Of a stretch of 16,385 nt of DNA, positions 7,922 through 13,593 are shown one piece after another. Both the position numbers and the translations under genes were made by a program. Position 1 is the stretch's first letter; every line of letters starts with the position of its first letter. Origin of the DNA: Acidisphaera sp035272265 (GTDB lineage Bacteria; Pseudomonadota; Alphaproteobacteria; Acetobacterales; Acetobacteraceae); contig DATEQV010000302.1 in assembly GCA_035272265.1 (NCBI GenBank), positions 1-16,385 of the forward strand, read 5' to 3'. A model generated the notes under the pieces. That model ran no database searches and was not told where the DNA came from. It was given only the letters and a program-made list of their open reading frames with translations.

Positions 7922-8644
7922 TCAGAGGACGGACTCCAGGAAGGCGACGGTTTCGGGCCTGGTCGGATTGCCGATCACCTGCTCCGGTGGGCCGATTTCG
8001 TGGATCTGCCCGGCGTGAAAGAATGCGACGCGGTCGGAGACTTCGCGCGCGAACGCGATCTCGTGCGTCACGACGATCATGGTCATGCCTTCCGAGGACA
8101 ACATCCGCAGCGTGTCGAGCACTTCGCCGACGAGCAGCGGATCGAGCGCCGAGGTGACCTCGTCGAACAGCATGTAGGCCGGCTGCATCGCGAGCGCGCG
8201 GGCGATTGCCATGCGCTGCTGCTGGCCGCCCGACAGGCGCGAGGGATAGACATTCAGCTTGTCGCCAAGGCCGACATGGCGCAGCTGGGCGACCGCACGC
8301 GCCTCCGCCTCGCGGCGCGGCAGCCGCAGCACCTTGCGCGGCGCCAGCATGACGTTCTCCAGCACCGTCAGGTGCGGAAAGGCGTTCCACTGCTGGAAGA
8401 CGATGCCGATCCGCTGGCGCAGCCGGTCGACGTTGGTGCCGCGCGCATGAACGTCGATACCGTCGACTGCGATGCGGCCGCCCTGGATCGGCTCGAGTCC
8501 GTTGACGCACATCAGCAGCGTGGACTTGCCTGACCCCGAGCCGCCGATCACGGATACGACCTCGCCCTTTTCGACGGTCATGGTGACGCCGCGCAGCACT
8601 TCCAGCGGGCCGTAGCACTTTCGGACATCGTCGATCTCAATCAC
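7922..8644 (-). CDS. Polar amino acid ABC transporter, ATP-binding subunit
   Basis: A 240-residue ATPase that drives import through the two permeases encoded just upstream. All ABC motifs are intact: Walker A GGSGSGKST (34-42; the second residue is Gly where Pro is usual), Q-loop Q84, signature LSGGQQQR (137-144), Walker B YMLFDE (157-162), D-loop SALD (165-168) and switch H194. It belongs to the GlnQ/HisP type by length and sequence (FQQWNAFPHLTVLEN). The start is GTG at 8644, overlapping the end of the permease gene by 8 bases, so translation is probably coupled. The enolase-superfamily gene follows after 22 bases. The family is secure; the substrate is unknown, with a hydroxyproline- or betaine-like compound the contextual guess. 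Confidence 0.95.
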   Translation of the reverse strand: MIEIDDVRKCYGPLEVLRGVTMTVEKGEVVSVIGGSGSGKSTLLMCVNGLEPIQGGRIAVDGIDVHARGTNVDRLRQRIGIVFQQWNAFPHLTVLENVMLAPRKVLRLPRREAEARAVAQLRHVGLGDKLNVYPSRLSGGQQQRMAIARALAMQPAYMLFDEVTSALDPLLVGEVLDTLRMLSSEGMTMIVVTHEIAFAREVSDRVAFFHAGQIHEIGPPEQVIGNPTRPETVAFLESVL

Positions 8645-9290
8645 GGTCGTTCCAGCTCCGCTCCAGCCTGGCGCCGATGCGTGCGATCGGGAAGCTCAGC
8701 GCAAAATAGATCGCGCCGGCTATCGAGAGGATCAGCAACGGCTCCTGCGTGCGCGTGATGATGATCTGGGCCGACCGCAAGAGCTCGATGATACCAAGCC
8801 AGAGGACGAGTGCGGAGTCCTTCATCAGGCCCAGCGCCAATCCGATCCAGCTCGGCAACGCGACGCGCAACGCCATGGGGAAGACGATCGAGGTCAGGTC
8901 CTGCCGCCATGTCAGGCCGAGCGAGCGGGCGGCGCGGCGGGTGGTGACCGGCACGGCGAGCACGCCCGCGCGCACGATTTCCGTGCAATAGGCAGCGCCG
9001 TAGACCGCGAGCACGACGCAGGCGACGGTGAAGTTGGACCAGGGCAGGCCGATGATCGGCTTGAAGGCGTTGGCGAGAATGAGCTGGATCAGCAGCGGCA
9101 CCGAGCGGAAGGCATCTAGCACCGCGCCGAGCGGAGCGTTCAGCCACCACGGGGCGCCCGCGCGGACAAGCCCGAAGACGAGGCCGAGCAGCGTGCCGCC
9201 TGCCAGCGAGAGCAGGGTGATGACGAGCGTGGTGCCGGCGCCCTCGATCAGGAACAGCATGTCGTTCCAGCTGAGGGTGGCGGTGAACAC
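8637..9290 (-). CDS. Polar amino acid ABC transporter permease (second of two)
   Basis: A 217-residue inner-membrane permease of the HisM/HisQ family with about five hydrophobic helices. The cytoplasmic coupling (EAA-like) loop is at about residues 104-135, with the family pattern YCTEIVRAGVLAVPVTTRRAARSLG. It begins FRSVPLLIQLI, the usual N-P-type segment before the loop, here with Ser-Val-Pro. The start is GTG at 9290: GGGA (9298-9301) lies 7 bases upstream and the resulting N-terminus matches family members, whereas the next Met (residue 11) would cut into the first helix. It lies 15 bases after the first permease and overlaps the ATPase by 8 bases. It should pair with the other permease as a heterodimer for import of a small amino acid-like solute. 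Confidence 0.93.
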   Translation of the reverse strand: MFTATLSWNDMLFLIEGAGTTLVITLLSLAGGTLLGLVFGLVRAGAPWWLNAPLGAVLDAFRSVPLLIQLILANAFKPIIGLPWSNFTVACVVLAVYGAAYCTEIVRAGVLAVPVTTRRAARSLGLTWRQDLTSIVFPMALRVALPSWIGLALGLMKDSALVLWLGIIELLRSAQIIITRTQEPLLILSIAGAIYFALSFPIARIGARLERSWNDRD

Positions 9291-9305
9291 GCGGCGGTCC
9301 CGGCG

Positions 9306-9968
9306 TCAGTAGCGGAACAGGCGCCAGGCGAGCAGGCGCGCGCCGAGCGTGACGAATTTGGCGATCAGGTAATACAGCACGGCGGCGATGGAGAAGAACT
9401 CGAACGTGCGGAAGGTGCGCACGTTCAGCTCCTGCGTGACACCCGAAAGGTCGGTGGCGAGACCCACGGTCAGGCCGAGTGCGGTCATCAGGATGGCCCA
9501 GATCATCTGGTTCGTGATCGGGTAGAAGACGATGCGGAACAGCTGCGGCAGCACCACCATCCGGAACGCCTGCGGCGCCGACATCCCGAGCGAGCGCGCC
9601 GCGCGCATCTGGGTCGGCGGCACGGCATTCAGGCCGCCGCGAAAGGTTTCGGCGAGATAGCCCGCGTTGTTGAACGCGATGCCGGCGAGCAGGGCCGGGA
9701 AGCTGTCGAGATAGATACCGAGCGAGCCCAGGCCGAAATAGCACATATAGATCTGCAGCAGCGCCGGGGTGTTGCGCGCGGTCTCGATCCAGGTAAGCGC
9801 GACGGCCTTCGGGATGCGCGCCTGCGACAGGCGGGCGAGGGCGAGGAGGATGCCAAAGGCGACGCCGATGACGATCGAGAGCACCGCGATCTCGATCGTC
9901 ACCAGCGAGCCTTCCAGCATGTCCGGCAGGGCGAGGAAGGCCGCCCGCCAGTGGAAGCTGTAGTGCAA
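9306..9968 (-). CDS. Polar amino acid ABC transporter permease (first of two)
   Basis: A 220-residue inner-membrane permease of the HisM/GlnP family. It has the segment IETARNTPALLQIYM (the conserved R-x-T-P motif) and the coupling loop YLAETFRGGLNAVPPTQMRAARSLG in part, around residues 103-128. The start appears to be TTG at 9968, giving MHYSFHW, a typical N-terminus for the family. It is the first possible start after the binding protein's stop, because the binding-protein TAG (9978-9980) is in the same frame and only three codons (all CCG) separate them. No Shine-Dalgarno sequence is seen at normal spacing, so expression probably depends on ribosomes finishing the upstream gene. The next in-frame Met is residue 17, which is possible but less like the family. 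It forms the translocation pore with the following permease. Confidence 0.92.
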   Translation of the reverse strand: MHYSFHWRAAFLALPDMLEGSLVTIEIAVLSIVIGVAFGILLALARLSQARIPKAVALTWIETARNTPALLQIYMCYFGLGSLGIYLDSFPALLAGIAFNNAGYLAETFRGGLNAVPPTQMRAARSLGMSAPQAFRMVVLPQLFRIVFYPITNQMIWAILMTALGLTVGLATDLSGVTQELNVRTFRTFEFFSIAAVLYYLIAKFVTLGARLLAWRLFRY

Positions 9969-9977
9969 CGGCGGCGG

Positions 9978-10811
9978 CTACTCGTAGACGCCGGGGATGG
10001 TCAGGTCGACCGGACTGCCGATGCCGATCCACTTCTGGTACAGTTCCTGGTAGCGGCCTTCGCGCACCTGATGGCTGATGAACAGGTTGAGGTAGTTGAG
10101 CAGTCCCTGCTCGAGCCGCGGGCCGATGAGGCACACGTAGTCGGTGGCGTAGGGCGCGTCGCCGGTGATCTTCAGGTTGGGGTATTTGCCCGACTTGACG
10201 ATCGCGGCGGCAACGGTGGACGTGACCGCGGTCGCGTCGATCTGGCCCTGCGAGAGTGCCAAGAAGACGTCGGCTTCCGTCTGGTACGGGCGGAACGCGC
10301 CTTTCGGGTCGTTCCACGTCTTGACGTCCTTCTTCATCGCGATCGCCTCGTAGGTGCCGGCAACGTTGCCGACGCGATGGCCCTTCAGCGACTGGTAGTC
10401 GGTAACGCTGGCGCCGTCGCGCGCGAGCACGACGAACTTGAAGGCGAAATACGGGTTGGAGAAGCCGATGGTCTTGGCGCGTTCGAGCGTGTTGGAGGTC
10501 GATGCGACGCCGACATCGGCGCGGCCGGACAGGATCGCCGGGATGCGGTCGGGGAATGGGGTTTCGACGACCTCGGCCTTCACGCCGAGCGCCTTGGCGA
10601 GGTCGTTGCAGGTGTCAACGTCGAAGCCGACCGGGTTGTTCTTGTCGTCGCGGAAGCCCATCGGCGGGAAGTCCAGCGTGACCGCGCAACGCAGCTTGCC
10701 GGAGTTGATGATCTCGTCGCGCCGGTCCGCCTTCGCGCTGCCGGTCGCGAGCACGGACACTGCGGCGAGGGCGACGATGGCGAGAAGCCGCGGCAAGGAA
10801 GAGCAAGGCAT
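9978..10811 (-). CDS. ABC transporter periplasmic substrate-binding protein (SBP_bac_3 family)
   Basis: A 277-residue periplasmic receptor of the polar amino acid family. A Sec signal peptide covers residues 1-28 (basic R8, hydrophobic core LLAIVALAAVSVLA, cleavage after AKA). The mature part has the family blocks GKLRCAVTLDFPPMGF (38-53), GFDVDTCNDLAKAL (62-75), DRIPAILSGRADV (88-100) and the ligand loop STSNTLERAKTIGFSNPY (104-121), where R111 normally binds the substrate carboxylate. The ATG at 10811 is preceded by AAGGAG (10819-10824) at 7 bases, the strongest ribosome site in the operon, fitting the high amount of receptor needed. The frame is open far upstream, but that part runs antisense to the lyase gene and is not coding. 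It is the first gene of the minus-strand operon. The substrate is not readable from sequence; the neighbours suggest a proline derivative. Confidence 0.94.
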   Translation of the reverse strand: MPCSSLPRLLAIVALAAVSVLATGSAKADRRDEIINSGKLRCAVTLDFPPMGFRDDKNNPVGFDVDTCNDLAKALGVKAEVVETPFPDRIPAILSGRADVGVASTSNTLERAKTIGFSNPYFAFKFVVLARDGASVTDYQSLKGHRVGNVAGTYEAIAMKKDVKTWNDPKGAFRPYQTEADVFLALSQGQIDATAVTSTVAAAIVKSGKYPNLKITGDAPYATDYVCLIGPRLEQGLLNYLNLFISHQVREGRYQELYQKWIGIGSPVDLTIPGVYE

Positions 10812-10888
10812 CCTCGATCTCCTTCGGTGGGTGGGGCGCACGACTGTCAGCCATCCGCCCGCACGGCGCAATAAGCCCGAGGCCAGGA

Positions 10889-10916
10889 TTGACGGATTTT
10901 GGATAAAATATATGGT
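10889..10916 (+). promoter_or_regulatory. Candidate sigma-70 promoter for the DHDPS-family lyase gene
   Basis: TTGACG (10889-10894) and TATGGT (10911-10916) are separated by 16 bases and match the sigma-70 consensus at 5 of 6 and 4 of 6 positions. A start of transcription near 10923 would give a leader of about 49 bases before the ATG at 10972. The stretch 10889-10914 is strikingly AT-rich for this genome and is the only such island in the window. The divergent transporter operon must also start in this gap, but I could not find a convincing promoter for it. Confidence 0.45.
10896..10909. repeat. Inverted repeat inside the candidate promoter, possible regulator site
   Basis: ATTTT-GGAT-AAAAT is a perfect 5-base inverted repeat with a 4-base spacer between the proposed -35 and -10 boxes. 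FCD-type GntR regulators often bind short AT-rich palindromes in such positions, and a GntR/FCD gene lies two genes away. It does not fit a T-N-G-T-N3-A-C-N-A type operator, so the assignment to that regulator is only a guess. Confidence 0.35.
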
Positions 10917-10928
10917 TCGGGCCGGGAA

Positions 10929-10963
10929 GGACAGCCGGAAGGACACCCGGCGCGGACACGGGC
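10929..10963 (+). repeat. Three GGACA direct repeats in the lyase leader
   Basis: GGACAGCCGG (10929), GGACACCCGG (10941) and GGACACGGGC (10954) recur at intervals of 12 and 13 bases just downstream of the proposed promoter. They could be iterated protein sites, or simple GC-rich repetition in the untranslated leader. Confidence 0.35.
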
Positions 10964-10971
10964 GCAGTTTC

Positions 10972-11931
10972 ATGGACCGAAAGCCGAGCTGGTCGGGCGT
11001 ATTCCCGGCCGTCACCACGCAGTTCCGCGAGGACTTCAGCCTGGACGTCGCGGCGACGCGGCGGGTGATCGACGGGCTGATCCGCGACGGCGTGTCCGGC
11101 CTGATCGTCTGCGGCACGGTCGGCGAGAACACCTCGCTGACGCGCGCCGAGAAATGCGCGGTGATGGAGGCGGCGGTCGACGCGGCGGCCGGGCGCGTGC
11201 CGGTGATCGCGGGGATCGCCGAGTTCACCACGCCGTTCGCGATCGAGACGGCGCGGGAGGCGGCGCGCTGCAAGGTGGACGGCATCATGCTGATGCCCGC
11301 GCTGGTGTACTCGTCCAAGCCGCACGAGACGGCGGCGCATTTCCGCACCGTGGCGCGCGCGTGCGACCTGCAGATGATGGTGTACAACAACCCGCCGATC
11401 TACAAGAACGACGTGACACCTGCGGTCCTGGCGACGCTCGCCGATTGCGAAACGGTCGTCGCGTTCAAGGAATCGTCCGGCGACACGCGGCGGTTCACCG
11501 ACGTGCGCAACCTCGTCGGCGACAGGTTCGTGCTGTTCGCCGGGCTGGACGACGTGGTGGTCGAGAGCGTGATGCTCGGTGCGGTCGGCTGGGTGTCCGG
11601 CATGTCGAACGCCTTCCCGCGCGAAGGCGAAACGCTGTTCCGCCTCGCCCGCGCCGGACGGTTCGAGGAAGCGAGGCCGCTGTACGACTGGTTCATGCCG
11701 CTGCTGCACCTGGATGCGCGGCCGGACCTGGTTCAGTGCATCAAGCTGTGCGAACGCATCATGGGCCGCGGGTCCGACCGCACGCGCCCGCCGCGGCTGC
11801 CGCTGGAGGGTGCGGAGCGCACCGAGGTCGAGGCGCTGATGCGAACGGCGCTGGCGCACCGGCCTGAGCTGCCGGATGTCGGGCTGCCCGATGTGGGGCT
11901 GCGGGGCGCGCCGACGCGGGGTGCGGCCTGA
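10972..11931 (+). CDS. DHDPS/NAL-family class I lyase, possibly pyrroline-4-hydroxy-2-carboxylate deaminase type
   Basis: A 319-residue TIM-barrel enzyme of the dihydrodipicolinate synthase / N-acetylneuraminate lyase family, which works on 2-oxo acids through a lysine Schiff base. The Schiff-base lysine is K166 (VVAFKESSGD), the proton-relay tyrosine Y138 (MMVYNNPP), and the substrate carboxylate loop GTVGEN (48-53) replaces the GTTGE of DHDPS. In hydroxyproline pathways a member of this family deaminates 1-pyrroline-4-hydroxy-2-carboxylate to 2-oxoglutarate semialdehyde. The overall sequence and the proline-type neighbour make that the leading guess, but other 2-oxo acid lyase roles are open. 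ATG at 10972 gives MDRKPSWSGVFPA, like the family. An in-frame ATG at 10912 would add 20 basic residues and overlaps the promoter, so it was not chosen. The Shine-Dalgarno is weak. The C-terminal tail contains a 5-residue tandem duplication. Confidence 0.9.
   Translation: MDRKPSWSGVFPAVTTQFREDFSLDVAATRRVIDGLIRDGVSGLIVCGTVGENTSLTRAEKCAVMEAAVDAAAGRVPVIAGIAEFTTPFAIETAREAARCKVDGIMLMPALVYSSKPHETAAHFRTVARACDLQMMVYNNPPIYKNDVTPAVLATLADCETVVAFKESSGDTRRFTDVRNLVGDRFVLFAGLDDVVVESVMLGAVGWVSGMSNAFPREGETLFRLARAGRFEEARPLYDWFMPLLHLDARPDLVQCIKLCERIMGRGSDRTRPPRLPLEGAERTEVEALMRTALAHRPELPDVGLPDVGLRGAPTRGAA
11869..11898 (+). repeat. 15-base tandem repeat in the lyase C-terminal tail
   Basis: Two adjacent 15-base units, CTGCCGGATGTCGGG and CTGCCCGATGTGGGG, followed by a partial third (CTGCGGGG), encode LPDVG-LPDVG-L at residues 300-310. 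They lie after the barrel, so the likely effect is only a slightly longer tail. Replication slippage in GC-rich DNA explains it. Confidence 0.75.
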
Positions 11932-11951
11932 CCCACGCCGCCGCGGTCGCC

Positions 11952-12635
11952 GTGCGTGGAGCGCCGGCGACACTTGAACACCGCACGATGGCGGCCGCGA
12001 CCGCCGCCGCGTTGCGACAGCGCATCCTGGACGGGTTCTACCCGGAAGGCTTTCAGCTGCGGCAGGACGCGCTTGCCGCCGACCTCGGCGTCAGCCGCAT
12101 CCCGGTGCGCGAGGCGCTGACCCAGCTCGAGGCCGAGGGCCTTGTGCGCATCGTGCCGCATCGGGGCGCCGTCGTTTCCGACCTGTCGGTCGACGACATC
12201 GAGGACCTGTTCGCGTTGCGCGCCTGGATGGAGCCCCGCCTGCTTCGCCGCTCCGCCCCGCGCCTGACGGTCGCCGATCACGACGCGCTGCAGAGGCTGC
12301 TCGCCGAGTACAGCGAGGCGATGCGGACCGGCGATCCGCGCCGCTGGGGGGAGCTGAACACCGAATTCCACATGCTGCTCTACAGCCGTGCGAACCAGCG
12401 GCGGTCGATGGCGATCGTGGCCACGCTGCTGCAAGCGTCGGACCGCTACACGCGAATCCAGCTCAGCTTCACCGATGGCCGCAAGCGGGCCGAGCGGGAA
12501 CACGCGCAACTCGCGTCCCTCTGCCGCCGCGGCAAGTTCGGCGAGGCATCCGTGCTGCTGGCGCAGCACATCCGCAATGTCGGCCGGGTGCTTGCCGATT
12601 TTCTGCGCGCGAAGAAGGACCGCCGGCGGCCCTGA
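11952..12635 (+). CDS. GntR-family transcriptional regulator, FadR/FCD subfamily
   Basis: A 227-residue regulator with an N-terminal winged helix (about 15-75, containing LAADLGVSRIPVREALTQLEAEGLV in part: helix-turn-helix at about 41-64) and a C-terminal all-helical FCD effector domain (about 85-220). The metal- or ligand-binding histidines typical of FCD domains are present at H140 (EFHMLLY), H184 (EREHAQL) and H206 (AQHI). Members usually sense a carboxylic acid pathway intermediate and repress adjacent catabolic genes. It lies 20 bases after the lyase and is probably co-transcribed with it, so it likely controls both arms of the cluster. The start is uncertain: GTG at 11952 keeps the usual short N-terminal arm; ATG at 11988 is possible but removes part of it. 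Neither has a clear Shine-Dalgarno. It converges on the deaminase-like gene with 21 bases between stops. Confidence 0.92.
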   Translation: MRGAPATLEHRTMAAATAAALRQRILDGFYPEGFQLRQDALAADLGVSRIPVREALTQLEAEGLVRIVPHRGAVVSDLSVDDIEDLFALRAWMEPRLLRRSAPRLTVADHDALQRLLAEYSEAMRTGDPRRWGELNTEFHMLLYSRANQRRSMAIVATLLQASDRYTRIQLSFTDGRKRAEREHAQLASLCRRGKFGEASVLLAQHIRNVGRVLADFLRAKKDRRRP

Positions 12636-12656
12636 CGTTCGGGCGCCAGTTCGGGT

Positions 12657-13571
12657 TCAGCTCGGCACAAGTCCGCTCTGCACCTTCGCGCCCCACTCGG
12701 CACGGAAGGCGCGCGCGTCTCGCAGAGGGTCCTCGTTGGCGCGATGCTGCACGCGCATATCGGCGAAGCGCGCCGCCGCGTCGCGGTAGATCAGATAAGC
12801 GTCCACGGATTGCAGAAACGACGTCACTCCCGTGCGGCCGTCGGGCAGGGCAGTGGCGAGGAATCGGTTGTAGGACGCGGCGAGATCCTTCCAGACCGGC
12901 AGGAAATCGGCCGCGAGGGGCAACGGCGCTGCAGGCTCTCCGCGCTCGCGGGGGAGGTTGTAGAGGATGTCGACGATGTGATGCTGGCCAGGGTCGTCCT
13001 GCGCGAAGACGACCGCCTGCACGTTGGCAAGGTCCATGATGCCGGCGCATTGGGCGCACGGCTCCAAGGTCGTGTAGAGCCGGTCTGGCTGCAGCAGGCG
13101 GCCGAACGTCCACGGCGGCAGTGCGCCCGGCACCAGGCCGGCATTGGCGATCGCGAATGCCGCACGGATACAGCGCGCCTCGGCGCGTTCGAGGGTGCTG
13201 TTCAGCTCGACGCTGCGATTGAGCGCAAAGCAGACGATCTGCGAGTCCCGGCCGACCAGGACCGCTCCGATGTTGTGGCCGAGGTAGTCGCTGAACGAGC
13301 GCTTCGGCTCGACAGCCGCATAGGCGGCGACGAGGTCGGGCCGGCTGCGGTCGACTCCCCAGCCATCATGTGTCAGCGCCATCGCGAGGAGCATGAAGAT
13401 GGCGTGCCGCTCCCGCTCCTCGGCCGACAGCGTGACGGCCGGCGCGGCATCGGGGCAGCGCGGAGACGACGCCTGGTGCGGCGCCAACTGTCCATGGGCG
13501 GCGCCGGTGCAGCCCAGCAGGCAGCCGGCGCCGATGATTGCGCTGCGCCGGGACAGGCGCGCGAGGCTCAT
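12657..13571 (-). CDS. Exported deaminase-like protein with Tat-type signal and altered zinc motif
   Basis: A 304-residue protein with a cytidine/tRNA-adenosine deaminase-like core. E131 within RAE (129-131) and PCAQC (171-175, C172 and C175) correspond to the catalytic Glu and two zinc cysteines of the (H/C)AE...PCxxC pattern, with the helix-strand context LYTTLEPCAQCAGIMDLANV. The first zinc ligand, normally His or Cys, is R129 (codon CGC, one transition from CAC). The N-terminus SRRSAIIGAGCLLGC has twin arginines R8-R9, a hydrophobic stretch and a lipobox-like LLGC with C21, pointing to Tat export and probable lipid anchoring. About 130 residues after the zinc motif are unrecognised. ATG at 13571 has GGAG (13579-13582) 7 bases upstream. 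It follows the nSTAND1 gene by 22 bases on the same strand, so the two are probably one operon. The substrate is unknown and the protein may be catalytically inactive. Confidence 0.8.
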   Translation of the reverse strand: MSLARLSRRSAIIGAGCLLGCTGAAHGQLAPHQASSPRCPDAAPAVTLSAEERERHAIFMLLAMALTHDGWGVDRSRPDLVAAYAAVEPKRSFSDYLGHNIGAVLVGRDSQIVCFALNRSVELNSTLERAEARCIRAAFAIANAGLVPGALPPWTFGRLLQPDRLYTTLEPCAQCAGIMDLANVQAVVFAQDDPGQHHIVDILYNLPRERGEPAAPLPLAADFLPVWKDLAASYNRFLATALPDGRTGVTSFLQSVDAYLIYRDAAARFADMRVQHRANEDPLRDARAFRAEWGAKVQSGLVPS

Positions 13572-13593
13572 CCGGCCACTCCACCGATGCGCG

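Noticed and set aside
8641..10317. A 558-codon minus-strand open frame across the two permeases and part of the binding protein
   Set aside because: It is a third frame over well-supported transporter genes, rich in Arg, Pro and Ala without hydrophobic helices; a compositional shadow.
10912..10971. In-frame ATG upstream of the lyase start
   Set aside because: It adds a 20-residue basic arm absent from the family and overlaps the predicted -10 region.
10812..11390. Upstream extension of the binding-protein frame giving a 470-residue product
   Set aside because: The extension is antisense to the lyase gene and has no homology, while the ATG at 10811 has a strong ribosome site and a textbook signal peptide.
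12636..12656. Repeated GTTCGGG (12637 and 12649) between the GntR and deaminase-like genes as a terminator
   Set aside because: The copies are direct, not inverted, and no stem with a T-run can be drawn; likely chance.
12657..13571. Annotating the deaminase-like gene as a functional cytidine deaminase or TadA
   Set aside because: The His/Cys ligand of the HAE motif is Arg, the protein is larger than those enzymes and has an export signal, so the housekeeping names would mislead.
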